Of a stretch of DNA of 64,000 nt, positions 38,972-52,000 are shown one piece after another. The notes beneath the pieces were generated by a model that worked only from the letters and a program-made list of their open reading frames with translations, was not told the origin of the DNA and did not search any database. Location: the NCBI RefSeq assembly GCF_002933955.1, contig NZ_BEWW01000322.1, forward strand, positions 1 to 64,000. Direction: 5' to 3'. The stretch is from Prevotella sp. MGM2. Its GTDB lineage: Bacteria > Bacteroidota > Bacteroidia > Bacteroidales > Bacteroidaceae. Position numbers and translations under genes: made by a program. Numbering within the stretch: position 1 is the stretch's first letter; each line of letters opens with the position of its first letter.

Positions 38972-41036
38972 CCGCCGTAATGAGGTGATGTATGCTTCGT
39001 TCAACCCGATTACTGGAGAGGGTTCTATTGGGGAAAGGGTCAAGGTGTCTATCTCCGACTTCGTCATGCCGGTCCAGTGGTTGCCTGATGAAATGATGTC
39101 TATCCCTTTTGTCAGCAAACTGGTTAAGGCAGGCTCTATTGACAGATTCCTTTCGGATGTCCTGCACGTTGAGCCGAACGATACAGACCATGACAAGGTT
39201 TCCGAGAAGTTCATACGCCTGCGCTATCGGCACGATTTCGCTTTTTGGGCCGCAACCCTTGTGTGGATTCACAACAAGGATGCAGGCTCTGACGTGCTGT
39301 TCCGGCTACGCTATCCGCAACGCATACTGGTGTCGCGCTTTGAAGAGAAGCGAAAGGCAGGCTTGCCTATACGTCTTATCCTGCTGAAAGCACGTCAGTG
39401 GGGCGGCTCCACTACGACCCAGTTGTATATGGCATGGTTGCAGTTCTTTCACAAGCGAGGGCTGAACTCCCTTATCATCGCACATCAAGGCACGGCATCC
39501 GATGAAATCAAGGATATGTTCGACACGATGATAAAGGAATACCCGATTGAATTGCTCTACGACATGGGCGCGTCATACGACCGCAATGCCCCAAAGATGG
39601 TAGGTGTCGGTAAGTCCGGGTCAACATCGCGCGTACCACAGCGCAACTGCAAGATTAAGATTGGTACTGCCGAACGTCCTGACGGTTGCCGTGGCGGTGC
39701 TTATTCGCTCGTCCATCTCTCCGAGGTCGGGATATGGAAAAAGACTGACGGCAAATCTCCCGAAGATATTGTGCGCTCTGCCTGTTCGGGTATTCTCCTG
39801 CGTCCGCTCACAATGATTGTGATGGAATCAACTGCAAATGGTACTGGCAATTTCTTCCACACCGAATATTCTGCGGCCGTTGACCCTAATACTCCATCCC
39901 AGTTTGAGGCGTTGTTTATAGCATGGTTTCAGATCGAGCAATACTCTCTGCCGTTTGAGAGTGGCGAGGAGTTGCGAGATTTCGCAAAGTGGCTCTATGA
40001 TAACCGGGAAAATGACAATGTGCTGTCATCGCGTGAAGAGTGCGGAAAGTATCTTTGGTGGCTGTGGGAAAAGGGTGCGTCACTGGAAGCAATCAACTGG
40101 TACATCAAGGAGCGTAGCGGTAAGAACGACCACGGCATCATGGCTTCCGAGTTCCCCTCGGATGATGTTGAGGCTTTCGTTCATTCCGGAACAATGGTGT
40201 TCGACAAATATCAAGTCGAAGAATTTGAGAACGCCTGCCGTCCTCCGCGCTACATCGGCGATGTATATGCGGATAGTGATGAGGGCGAAAAGGCTCTTGA
40301 GAACCTGCGCTTCCATGAGGACAGGCAGGGGCAGTTCTGCATTTGGGTAAAGCCCGAAGATGATGACGAGGTGGAAATAACCGACCGATACCTCACTGTC
40401 GTTGACGTGGGCGGTCGCTCGGCAAAAGCCGACTGGTCTGTGATTCTTGTTATCGACCGTCTGAATATGATAGAGGGCGGTCGCCCGGCTGTTGTAGCCC
40501 AGTGGTACGGACATTGCGATATTGACCGCCTCGCGTGGAAAGCTGCGCAGGTGGCGGCTTACTACAATGAATCGCTCCTTGTCATAGAGAGCAACACACT
40601 GGAAACACATGACCGAGAAAGGCAGGTTGAGGGTGGCGACCAGTCGCAATATATCCTCAATCAGATTTCAACCATCTATCCCAACCTCTATGCACGCCGT
40701 CAGTCCGAGGACGAGATTAGGCAGGGCGTTCCGCGCAAATATGGCTTCCACACCAACATTGCCACAAAGCCGATGATTATCTCAACGCTCGTCAAAGTCA
40801 TACGCGAACACCTCTACACGGAACGCGACAAGCGGTGTCTTGATGAATATCTGACCTATGAGCGTAAGCAGAACGGCGCGTATGGGGCTATCATCGGCAA
40901 ACATGATGACTTGCTCATGACACGCGCCATCGGTATGCACATCTGCTTCTATGAAATGGATATGCCTCGGATTATTCCCAAACAGCATGGCCCGGCGAAA
41001 AAAAGAAAAGGCCCCGTTTCCGAGGCCGTTTTCTGA
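38925..41036 (+). CDS. terL: Large terminase subunit
   Basis: A 703-aa packaging motor. The ATPase part has a Walker-A-like KARQWGGST (about residue 155) and the ESTANGTGN coupling motif (about 300). The nuclease part has VDVGG (about 492), IESNT (about 560) and HDDLLM (about 660), giving the three acidic clusters of the RNase-H-like fold. The ATG at 38916, three codons upstream, is also possible. Its gene is on the plus strand while portal and capsid are on the minus strand. Confidence 0.9.
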   Translation: MTSSLTDIDKILTENDRRNEVMYASFNPITGEGSIGERVKVSISDFVMPVQWLPDEMMSIPFVSKLVKAGSIDRFLSDVLHVEPNDTDHDKVSEKFIRLRYRHDFAFWAATLVWIHNKDAGSDVLFRLRYPQRILVSRFEEKRKAGLPIRLILLKARQWGGSTTTQLYMAWLQFFHKRGLNSLIIAHQGTASDEIKDMFDTMIKEYPIELLYDMGASYDRNAPKMVGVGKSGSTSRVPQRNCKIKIGTAERPDGCRGGAYSLVHLSEVGIWKKTDGKSPEDIVRSACSGILLRPLTMIVMESTANGTGNFFHTEYSAAVDPNTPSQFEALFIAWFQIEQYSLPFESGEELRDFAKWLYDNRENDNVLSSREECGKYLWWLWEKGASLEAINWYIKERSGKNDHGIMASEFPSDDVEAFVHSGTMVFDKYQVEEFENACRPPRYIGDVYADSDEGEKALENLRFHEDRQGQFCIWVKPEDDDEVEITDRYLTVVDVGGRSAKADWSVILVIDRLNMIEGGRPAVVAQWYGHCDIDRLAWKAAQVAAYYNESLLVIESNTLETHDRERQVEGGDQSQYILNQISTIYPNLYARRQSEDEIRQGVPRKYGFHTNIATKPMIISTLVKVIREHLYTERDKRCLDEYLTYERKQNGAYGAIIGKHDDLLMTRAIGMHICFYEMDMPRIIPKQHGPAKKRKGPVSEAVF
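41006..41034. terminator. Weak hairpin at the terminase-portal junction
   Basis: AAAAGGCC (41006-41013) pairs with GGCCGTTTT (41024-41032) with one bulged G, inside the last codons of the large terminase. A-rich before and T-rich after, it could end transcripts from both directions at this convergent junction. Confidence 0.45.
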
Positions 41037-41053
41037 TTGGTGTACTGGGGTTG

Positions 41054-43006
41054 TTATGCTGCAAGCATACGCTGTGCCTGCTGTGCGGCTTGCATATTCG
41101 CGCCCTGCTGTGCCTGCTGTGCCAGTTCGGGCGAAATCCCTTCGGGCATCTGACCCTGCTCCAGTTGTTCGCGTTGGCTCTTGATGCTCTGCAAAAGTCC
41201 GTCCGCAAATGGGAAGTCACCGTGTTCAAGCAACTGCTCTATGGAGATTGCCTGCGCTTTCCACAACTCCATCAGCATATCGTTCACAATTGCGCGGTAT
41301 GCAGGCGTTGACGTGCTTTCTACAATAGACAGGTCAAACTCAACGTCACGGATTTTCCGTGGGTCATACTCAACGATAGCCGAGTTCTTGCCTGCGATGT
41401 TGAACACTCTCGGAGTTTCGTAGTATTGCTGAATGTTCTTGACATCCTTTGTCGCGCCATCTCTGATGAACGAAGAGAACGTATCGAGCAGGTCAAGCAA
41501 CGAGGTTGTTGCGTTCTGCGCCTGCTGATTGTAGAGGCTTGCTGACATTCCCGAATAGCCAGGCTTGCCCTGCAATGCGCCGTTCACGCCCGATATGTCC
41601 TCAAAGAATTTCAGCTGCATATTCAGCAACTCGGTTATGCCTATCTGCGTGCAGTTGTTGGCAACCTGCTGTGGCAGGGCCGTGCCTGCCTTTGGCTGTC
41701 TTATCATTATCACGCCGTTGAACCGCGCCCACTCGTCTGCAATATCTTCTATTGTCATTCCTTTTGGCAGGCAGTCCTCCGGGAAGAGAAGCACACCCTT
41801 TGCACTCGCACGCATAATCCAGTCGTACATCGTGATGAGGCGGTTGGTGTATCGCTGTTGGTCGATCACGTTGCTGACTAAAGAATGAATTTCTCCGTCA
41901 ATGAACGGATACGCCTTGAAAACGTATGGGTGGCTCTTGTGTTCGTAGGGCGTTTCTCCCTCTTCCAGTATGTCGCCGAAAGGAGAGAGCAGATAATAAT
42001 ACCAGTAGGAGTCCATGAACCATTCGCACTGAATCAGAGGAACGTCACTCTCGTCCATGCCCAATTCCTGCGCCTCGCGCTTTCGCTCTCGGTTCACACT
42101 GCCGACAAATTCCTCATAGTCCTCCAGTTCGATTTTGAACACATCGCCGTTGTTTATATCGTGACAGCGGTAGCGAGGCTTGCTCTCCTTGCGCCACACC
42201 TCAATCACACGGCATCGGGTAATGTCGCGTGGAACGAGGAAATCATAGTATCCCTGCAACGGATGACCGAAAGATTCAAATGCCGCGCCCAATGCATTCT
42301 TGTCACGGGCATCTTTGTATATGTCCGCAAGACGTTTGTAGTCTGCCGGATTATGCGCGAACCGCTCACACAATTCTTCAAACGATACGTCATGCACCTC
42401 TCCGAGGCAGGACACGTCCCATCCTCGGAAGTCGCGCATATTGTTATCTATAAAGAAATTGTTAGGCTGAACATAGTCCGTCCAACAATCCAGTTTATCA
42501 TTGCGCCAGCCATACCACTTGCGCTGTACGACAAAGCCGGAGATTAAGAACTCTTCCATGCATCGGGCGTTAATCTCGGTCATGCGGTTGAGCTGCATAT
42601 TGCATTGCAGGACGGTTGACATGGTTTCGCCGTATTTCTGCTCGTCGCGGTCACGCGCCGTGCAGGTCGGCTCTTTGGCCTGACTGCGGTACACGCCCAG
42701 TACAGCCTGCACCATTCGGCGGATAAGGTTGTTCTTCAGTGCGACATTGCCCTGCGACTTGATGTAGTCCTCTTCCCTCATCATCTTGCCGTCAACGCAT
42801 ATCAAGTCATCCCACTGCCTGCCGTAGGTATAGTTCTTGTTGCGCTCTCGGTCTTGACGGAATGTCTCCATTGCCTGCCAATATTGTTGCGCTTCCCATA
42901 GAACATCAAAGGCTCGGTTGCGCCCCGTACTCTTGGCGCGTGCCACGCTGTCCAGTTCACTCTTGGGCATTACGCGGCTTGCTTTATGTAATTTCTTCTT
43001 TGCCAT
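41054..43006 (-). CDS. Portal protein (P22-like)
   Basis: A 650-aa protein that forms the DNA entry vertex. It starts MAKKKLHKASRVMPKSELDS and has the WEAQQYWQAMETFRQDRERN and NYTYGRQWDDL segments typical of long portal proteins of podoviruses, then NVIDQQRYTNRLITMYDW (stem helices) and GKPGYSGMSASLYNQQAQN. The end is Gln/Ala-rich (QQAQQGANMQAAQQAQ). A longer frame back to 43063 would include promoter sequence, so the ATG at 43006 is used. Confidence 0.85.
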   Translation of the reverse strand: MAKKKLHKASRVMPKSELDSVARAKSTGRNRAFDVLWEAQQYWQAMETFRQDRERNKNYTYGRQWDDLICVDGKMMREEDYIKSQGNVALKNNLIRRMVQAVLGVYRSQAKEPTCTARDRDEQKYGETMSTVLQCNMQLNRMTEINARCMEEFLISGFVVQRKWYGWRNDKLDCWTDYVQPNNFFIDNNMRDFRGWDVSCLGEVHDVSFEELCERFAHNPADYKRLADIYKDARDKNALGAAFESFGHPLQGYYDFLVPRDITRCRVIEVWRKESKPRYRCHDINNGDVFKIELEDYEEFVGSVNRERKREAQELGMDESDVPLIQCEWFMDSYWYYYLLSPFGDILEEGETPYEHKSHPYVFKAYPFIDGEIHSLVSNVIDQQRYTNRLITMYDWIMRASAKGVLLFPEDCLPKGMTIEDIADEWARFNGVIMIRQPKAGTALPQQVANNCTQIGITELLNMQLKFFEDISGVNGALQGKPGYSGMSASLYNQQAQNATTSLLDLLDTFSSFIRDGATKDVKNIQQYYETPRVFNIAGKNSAIVEYDPRKIRDVEFDLSIVESTSTPAYRAIVNDMLMELWKAQAISIEQLLEHGDFPFADGLLQSIKSQREQLEQGQMPEGISPELAQQAQQGANMQAAQQAQRMLAA

Positions 43007-43031
43007 TGTAATTGGTATATTATGGACGGTG

Positions 43032-43039
43032 CAAAGATA
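43032..43039 (-). promoter_or_regulatory. Portal promoter -7 element
   Basis: TATCTTTG on the minus strand ends 26 bases before the portal ATG and lies 29 bases past the stop of the polyvalent gene. It lacks the GTCAC element at the 38-base distance. It would allow portal expression apart from the giant gene. Confidence 0.6.
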
Positions 43040-43067
43040 ACACTCTGCATCGTCCACAATCATTTAA

Positions 43068-46000
43068 CTATTGCTGTATGTATTCCTCTGCGAATCGTTC
43101 CTTCATTTTGTTGACCTGCACAGAATCATGAGCGACTTTCATAAGTGATACAACCTCCCGTTTGAGCCTGCGCATTTCTTCCTCGTATGTCGCCCGTTCT
43201 TCATCGGCGATTTCAGAGTCTTTTGTCGCTCTGTTCAACCAGTTGTAATCGGTTATATACTCATCCATCACATCATGCCTTGCTCCGTCTCTCGAATGTT
43301 TCAGAGCATCAAGAAAAATACTGTACCTGTCTGAGCCTCGCTCTGCCTCGTCCTCGTATTTACGCAAAAGGGTGTGAGTGCGTCTGTATTCCTCAAGATA
43401 TTTGAAGAAGTCCGAGTTTATTTTTTTCTCGGCGGTTCGTTCGTCTCCCATCTTGACAAGCCTGTTCACCAGAAGGATGCTGCTCGGGTCATACTCCCGC
43501 TCTCCGAGCATCGTCTCGCCGGTCTTGACCATCTTGTTGATTACATTTGAGTAGCCGCCGAAGTAACCGTTAAGAAGGTACTCCAGCTGCGCGGGGTTGA
43601 AATTCGCCCATCCTGCGGCATAGTTGTTCCCTCCGCTTGCCTCGTTAGCCCATCGGGATAGTTCAACGAGCTGAGTGTTGGTGCGTGGATATGCTTTTGT
43701 CCATTCGGGCATATTCTTGTTGAACGGAGTGTTTTTGTAGATGGGCAATCCTGTCCATGATGTATTTGTAGCTGTTTCCACCATGGGTTTAAACGCACTC
43801 GGAACGAATGCATGCAGTCCGCCTCCTCCCTCCATGAAGTCAAGAGGAAGCAGTTGCGAGAGTTGGGATGCTGTCTCTTTCGCCAGTTCTGCGTCTGAAT
43901 ACTCTTCCCTTCCTGATGTCACACTGTAAGCGAGTTCTCCAAGACCATAAATTGCCCGGTATTCAACCGGTAGTGGAATTGTTAGCCATTGTTCGCCGAA
44001 GCGGAACATCAGATTCGAACGGCGCGTGTACTTCGGTACGTTATAATATCCATTCTTATCCTCATCATCTCCGTCATCCGCCAGTAACGCCATTATATAA
44101 CCCAACAGCAAAAGTGAGGTTGCGGCTGTGATAGACTTGACAGGGTGCTTGCGGAATGCCTTGCCGAAGTTCGCCGTGCCTTGTATGGCAGCATTCCAGA
44201 ACACATAGAAACTCCTGCCGAGACCGGAAGTGAATCCGGCAGCTTTGCCTGCAAAAGTCTGTCCCGTTGCATCCATGAATTTGCTGCCAGCTCCCTTCTT
44301 GTTGAAATTGACGGATATTTCCTTTGCATCATACGCAGACCTCTGTACGTCTCTTCCGACCTCTCGCGATGTTATGAAGGCCGCGAATCGCGCACTGTTC
44401 TCCACTGCCCGGTTTATCTGGTCGAGGTTGTTGCCGATAAGACCAAGAATACTCATCGGATTCAGCTGCCCCCTGCGGGCCTCTTTCATTATTTTTGATA
44501 CAAGCTTCTTCTCCTGTTCAAGATTCCGCTGCAAGGTATAGCCGGTCTCACCACCCCAATGCATGAACTCATAGAACATTCTGTGCATTGGATTGCGCAT
44601 ATCAAGTTTATTCGCCTCATATAGGTGCAGAAGCTCGACCATGCGTATGGGATTGACCTTGGCGTGGTTCTTGTGGAATCTCATCGCATAACCTTGATTC
44701 TCCTTCACATGTACCATCGTGTTGGAATATATCAGGTCTCGGATAAAGTTCGACACAACAAAGTCGGGGTTTCGTGTGGTGTAGAGCTGGCTTAACTCCC
44801 GGTTGACGGTTGAGGCTATATTGAACACTTTGCCGATAGCACCGTTGAGGTCATTGTCGGGATTGGTAAGCCCGTTGACTGCCTGAGCAGCCCTCGGATT
44901 GCCGTTGATGGTGATGACATAACTCTCGCCGTTGCGTTTCACTACCACTTGATGTTCTTTGATATTGCCGTCAACAATACGATACGGTATGCCGATAGCG
45001 TCTCGTCCTCGCTTATACTTGTCCGGTTCCGATTGCGACAACGACTCCATGCGCTCCTCGAAATCCATCACAACTTTGTCTATCTCATCCGGTGTCATGT
45101 TTTCGTCCACATCGGCAAAGACAGGCTTCCATGTATCCGTAATTTCGTCATGGACCAGCCATAGTTTATTCACGCTTGCAAGGTCGCTCGGATGATTCTG
45201 AACATATGTGAGGAATTTCTGCTTCATGACGTTGCGGTTACCTTGTATGATACTGTTCTGCGCCATATAGGCAATCGTGGCCAGTGGGTCATCCGCCTTA
45301 GATTTTCGCCCTTCCGCTTTCTTTATTGGACTGCTGAACGCACCCTTTTTGCTTGTCAGATAGCCATACACATCATCGCTCGTCTTCTCGTCAAAGCCTT
45401 GCAGTGGAATGTAGAAGTTATACATATCTCGAATCTTCTCATACTGCGCCTTGCTTATCAAACCGCAATTATAGATTTTCTGCAAAGATGTTTTGGTAGC
45501 TTTGTTTACTGCACTCCACAATGCAGGGATATCTGTTGAATGCGCCGCCTCGTAATCGTCAACCATTTGCTGCGCCACGATTTCAGCGTTCTGCCAGTCC
45601 GTCTCTCCGGTCAGACCGCATAACCCGGCAAAGTCTCGCTCTGATTCTTCTCCATTGGCAATAGCTTCATTACGCATATAGGCATTACGCTCCAGTCCAT
45701 GCTTGGCCATCATATAGTCCAACAGCTCTTCACGTCCTCTTTTATCACCGGACATGCGAGCGGCTATATCAAGGAGAGGGCGCAGGATGCGATGTTCATA
45801 CTCGTCCATTTCAGCATGGCTCTTACTGCTCATAAGGTTTTCTGCTATGTATGCGTTCTCAAAACTTGACACATCCTCTATGTCGCGTTTTGCACCTTGA
45901 CTTTCCACGGCTTTGTAGAATTCCATAAGTCCTCGCATGGAATCCTGCATAGCCTCGGTAAACTGGTACATACTTGACTGTATCTGCTTCTCATACATGG

Positions 46001-49000
46001 CACGAGCCATCACCGGGACGCGCTCCACATAGTCAGCCCCGTCTCTGAATCTCACATCTTCGTCTCCGTCAAATGTCGGATTCTCAAAAGTTTTTATTAC
46101 CTTTGCAACATCTTCCAAGTCAAGATAGTCAACGTCAGCGAGAATCGTTCGCTGTTTGTCTATTAAGGCTTGGATTTTTTGTTTGTCTGCATAAAGCAGC
46201 TTCCCTTGCGAAATCCAGTTCAGCCATTCGGCGTTGTGCTTGGGGAATACATTTCTTACGCTGTTTATCTCCAGCGCTTTGCCATTGACAATCGGATTTA
46301 GGGAAAGTCCTACGATAAATTGCTTGCCATTGCTTTCAATTCCCACAATAATATTCTGCATCTTCCCCTTGTTGCCGTAGGCGAATACTGCCATAGGGGT
46401 CTGCAGTTCCTTCACAAGATTCCGTATCTCCGCCAAATCAAAATCATGCCCATATTCGGTTGCTTTGGCACGTAGTCTTGTGGCAGACATCTGAATAGGC
46501 AGATTGGGAACACCGGTGGAGCGTAAAATGTTACTTGGCATTCCTAACTGATAAATATGGCCGTCAGGAAGATTCCCATCAACCTGCCGCTGTAATTCTT
46601 TATTGAAACGATTGTTGGCGTCCTCAATTTTGGCAGATTCGCTCAACATAGCCTCGCCCCATCCCGTACGGTGACGCATAACGGCATCCTCGGCATCGGC
46701 GAACACGCCGCCTTTGCCCTGTTTATCGCGCATATTCTTCCATGACTTGAAGAGGATATATGAAAGGTCTTTATCGTTGAGGCGTATGCTCTTGGCAATT
46801 TTTAAACCGCTCAGGAATTTGTCCAGGAACGATTGAACCTTTGCCTTGATTTTACCCCAGAGCGTCAGTTCGTCACGGCTCATCTTCTCAAAACCCTCGC
46901 TGCCGATACGACCGGCGAGATCTGCCATATATTCCTCAGTGGCTTCCTTGCGGAAATCCTTGCGCTTTGCTTCGGCCTCAACTCGCGCCTCTGCCATGTC
47001 GGTGTAGTAATTGGCGTTCACATCTTTCCCGGCTCGCTCGTGTGCCTGTGCCTTGCGAGTGCGCAGGCGGTCGGCTTCCTCGCTCACCATTCTGTCGGTC
47101 ATCTTGTCAATGACTTTGCGGATGGGATTTGAGGCATGGTCGTAAATCTCGCCGAGGAATTCATCGAAGCGTTCCTCTCCTACGAGCGCACGCAGGCCCT
47201 TGTGTCCTGCAACTTCATGGACAAACGTATTGTCCACATCGGCTACATTGACGTTGTTAGGCAGGACGATGACAACCTCATCATCCTTTGCGCTCCACCA
47301 GCCTTTGGCACGCCTCTCTCTGCGAGTGGGGAGTGCATCGGCCTCTTCCTGCGTCCTTACAATACGGACTGGGGTGTTGGCTCTTGCCGACAGGTCGGCG
47401 ACACGCGCTTCTTTGGCTTCGGTCGATGATTCGTAAGCGTCAAGGTAGGCGCGTGCCTTTTCAAGACCTGCGTCCCATTCGCCTGCGTTCACTCGATCGC
47501 GCAGCTCATTGAGCATGGGTATGTCGGCTTCTGCCACGCTTCCGCTGATGTCACCGAACTTTGCGCCACGTTTGGCGAGTTCGGCACGGAGCATCGGGGG
47601 AACGGCATTTATGGGGAACGTAATCTTTTGGTTGCCCACGCGCTCCATGATGAGGTCTGCAACCTCGCTCCACGGAACAATGCGCCCCGGCTTGAAATAG
47701 CGCGACAGCATGGTCTGAACCTTGGTGTCATCGCTCAACTGACCGTTGACGCTTCCGCTGTGCCAGTCCATAAGACCTACGGAATCCTTTGCGCCCTCGG
47801 CCTGATAGCCGCTCGTTTCCTCGCTTTCGGGATAGTAACCCTCGACAACAAGAAGTTCGGGTCGGTCGTAGGCGGCTGTGAACTGGTCGTTGAGCGGAGA
47901 GGTACGGATATGGAAATATGGATTGTAGGCCACATCCCCGGTGGTGCGTCCGTTACCCTGCACAAGGTCGGCTTTGCCGTTCTCCTTGCGCATACCCTCT
48001 TCGCTCTGCTCCCAACGGCTGAATATCATCGGCGCACGCCATTCTCCGTTCTGCTTGGCGGTCATGGGTGGCAATACGCCCATGTTCGCCCACTGCGAGT
48101 AGCGGTAGCCTTTCTTCAGCGGCTGTGCGTCAAGGAAGTCAAGCAGTTCACGCTCGGCGACAAGGCGATACTTATTGCCGTCCCCTGTGGTCGGGGTGTC
48201 AGTGCTGTCCTCATCGGTCAGAGTGATGTCCGAAGCGGTTTCTACCGATTTGTCAAGTTCGGCATACTTGGCTTCTTTCTCTGCCAATTCTTTCTTCATG
48301 GCTTCCTCATACTTGGCAAGACGCTCTTTGGCTTCTGCCAGTTCCTGCTTGTGTGGGAACTCACGGCCGTTGCGCTGTTCAAGTTGGGTTCGTTCCTCGG
48401 TGTAATGAGCGAGTTGCTGTTGACCCCTGCTAAGGAGTTCACGGCTCTCTCTGCCAGTCACAATGTCCTCGGCGATTTTCTGCATTATGTTCTTTAGACG
48501 GTTGCCCTTGATGGCTTGGTCTTTAATGCCGAGTTCCTCGCAGGAATATGTGACATTGCGCTCCGGCTCAAACGTCAGAGTACCCTGACCCTTGCTGTCA
48601 ACGGTTCGGCTGACGGTCGTTGTGACCTCAAATTTCAAGCCGTCAACATCGACCACAAGTTTACTGGTGTAGTTGTCAGCACCCTCACGGACATTCTCGG
48701 CCGCCTCGTTCATCTTGGCATTCTGCTCTTTGAAGAAATCATCCATAGCAGCCACGCTGTCGAATGTGAGTTTGCCGATGGTTATCTTCTTGATAGTGCC
48801 GTCGGGGAAGTGTGAACCGATTATTTCAAGGTTCTTGGTTTCAATCTCGATGCGGCGTTCAGCACCTTTGATGAAGCCCTCAACCTTTGGCAACTGGTTG
48901 TGAACATAAATCTGATCGAGGTCGTGACCTTTCTGCTTGGCGGTAAGATTACGAACCTCGCGCTCGGCTTGATTCTTCAGTATGGCATACTCACTGCCCG

Positions 49001-52000
49001 AAAGTTGCGCGGTCATGTCGCCGAAAGAATCTTCTTCCTCTTCCAGTACGCGGTTTTCCATTGAGTTCTGCATCATCTTTGAGCCGTTCATGATTGAATC
49101 GGCTATCGCGCCTTTGGTTTTAAGACGCTGATATGCGGTTACGTCAAGGCTGTCCTCAACACCGAAACGGATAATGCGGACCGGTATGTCCATATCCTTG
49201 TGCAGGTTGCCCTGTCGCAGGGCGCGTCCGTTGCGCTGTGTGTAGTCCATCGGGCGGTTGGGCGCGTCCACATGGATGAGGGTGTGCAGGCGTTCCTGTA
49301 TGTTCACGCCAGTACCGAGAGTAAAGGTTGAACCCATGATGACACGGATTTCACCTGCGTTGACTTTCTCGAAGATGTCCAGTTTCCTCTTGACAGTCAT
49401 ACCCGGCTTGATGACAACTATCTGCTCGGCAGGAACGCCCTCGGCTATGAGTTTCTTGCGAATGTCCTCATAGAGGTTGAATCCGCTCTGCTTATTCTGA
49501 TAGTTGTCGGAGAAGATTGCGACTGTGCCTTTGTATTTCTCGCTGTCGCGGAGTGAGCGCAAGGTTTCGCGCACGGTCGCATTGGTCTTGCTGTTGGGGT
49601 CATCTTCGGCGTTGGGAACGACAAGGCGCACGTCAACGGCGGCTGCCTTTGCAATGCCGTACATCGTGAGCGGAATATGGCTGTTCTCTTTCTTCTCCTT
49701 GCCAGTCATATTGTCGTAGCGGTCAAGTTCTGCCTTGACGTACTTCATGACACTGCGCATGGCGCGGGTTTGCGGCAGGTAGATGTCCTGTGGCTTACCG
49801 CCTTCCATATCGGGAATCTTGTCGCTTACACCGCCTGCCTCGCGTGTGAGGACAGTATCGGCGACACTGCTCCATATACGCACGAGTTCGGGCAGGTTCA
49901 CATATCCGGCGAAGCGGTTGTTCTCTTTGAACTTGCCGTTGGTCGAGAACTCTACCATCTGCGCGATGTTGCCGAAGTTGCGGACAAAATCGTCAAAGTA
50001 GTAGATGCCGTAGGATTTCATCGTGTCAACTGGCATGAGATAACGCATGAACGTCCATATCTCGGCGGCTGTGTTGGAGATAGGCGTACCAGTCGCAAAC
50101 ACTACGTTGCGTCCGTTATTGCGCTCCATGACAGCCTGCGCCTTTAGGAACACACCCTGCGACTTCTTGCTGTATGAGGGGTCAACGCCTTTCACACCGC
50201 GTTGCATGGCGGTGGCGAAGCCGAGGTGCTTGTATTCGTGGGCCTCGTCCACAAGTATGGCGTCAATGCCCATATCGTCAAAGTTCTCCACATCGTCAAC
50301 CTCGCGGTCGAGCATTTCCAGTGCGCGAACCTCGGCGTTCTGACGAGTGGTGGCCTCGCGCTTCTCATCGCGTTTCTTCTTCTTGCCCTGCATGGTTTCG
50401 GTCAGTTCGGCAAGTCGCGCTTCCTGCTCGGCAAGTTCCCTTTCGGCTTGGCGAACAATCAAACTGCGACCGTCTGAATCAGCCTCGCGCATGGCTTCAA
50501 GAACTTTCATCTTCTCTTCGATGATGTCCTTGACGTATGCCATTTCGCGCTCCTCGCTGTCGGGGATGCGCTCAAATACGGACTGGGGAACGACAATCAT
50601 GTCCCAGTCGTTGTACTTGATTTTAGCATAGAAGTTCTTGCGGCCCTCGGCTGTGCGGTCGGCTTCCTCAATCGTCAGCACCTTTGCATTTGGATAGATT
50701 TCCTTTGCGCTCTCCACAAACTGACCGACTGTCGCGTTCTGAACGACAATCATAGGCTTGCGTGCTGTGCCGAGTCTGCGCATTTCCATAGCCGTGGTGA
50801 TGAGTGTATAGGTCTTGCCAGTACCTACCTCATGTGCAAGCAGGATAGGTTCGGTAGTTCCTCTTACCACGGCTCTGCCTTGATGAGGACGCAGGGCAAA
50901 GGGATTGCCGTGCAGCTCGCTTACTTGACCGCCGAAGTGCTGGGGAACGAACTCGTCCGGGATAGACATAGGCACATAGTTGTTGAACTGGTCGTTGTAG
51001 GTTTGCTCGATGCGTGCCGACATTGCAGGGTCAGCCTGCATATGCTCACGCGCCCAGTCCTTGAACTCTGCGCGTATCTCGTCAACTTTGGTGCCGCACT
51101 CGGCGGTGGCCGCCTTGTCGGTTATCGTTTTGGTTGAGCCGTCATAGTGCTTCTCGGTCTTGCTGACGGTTATCTGCCTGTTGGTGATGGCGGCTTCAAT
51201 GAGTTCGTGACCCATGATTGTCTTGTCACACATCTTGCTGACAACAGCCATAGCGCGGTTCTTCTCGTTGAATGTACTCCACGGAGTTTTCATGAACCAT
51301 GTACCGCCTGCGTTGGTGAGAGTGACGCGCAGACCAGTCTTTTCAAACACGAAGTCCTCATATAGTTTCGGCTCGATCCACGATGAACCCAACGAGAACT
51401 CAATGAGGTGCGCAGGTATGGTCATCGGCATAACTCCCTCAAGAGCCTTGATATTCGCGTCATACCTGCCGTCAGCATTATTCTCCTGCGCAATATGCAA
51501 TTTCTCGCGCACATTTCCCGAAAGGTATTTGTACGATACCTCCATTGTGCCGGTCGACGGATTTTCAAAGCCGGGTCCGCTTGACACGATTTCGCGCTTC
51601 ACCTCCTCGGTCGGTTTGCCGAGGGCCTGGCCGATATATTCAACATCAACACCGCCACTCTTGTATAGGCTTGCGAGGATAGCGTCTTTGATGGTGGTAG
51701 GCTGTGGCTCTTTCTCGGTGTCAATAACTCGGTGGCTGAAGATGTCAGTCTTGCCGACCTTGACAACCTTGTTGCCCTTCTTATCGCCTTTCTCGGAATA
51801 AGTTTCCAGTGCAAGGATGCTTGAGAAGTCAACATCGTTGCGCAGGAATGAGATTGCGGTGTTCTTATGCAGGTTGCCGTAGGTGCGTGTGAATGTGTCA
51901 AAGGCGCGGTTCAACTCTTTCAGAAGAGGTGCAAGTCCCTCGTCACCCTCATTGCTCGACTGGTATTCAAGCACATCAGACAACGCTTTCTTGATAGCCG

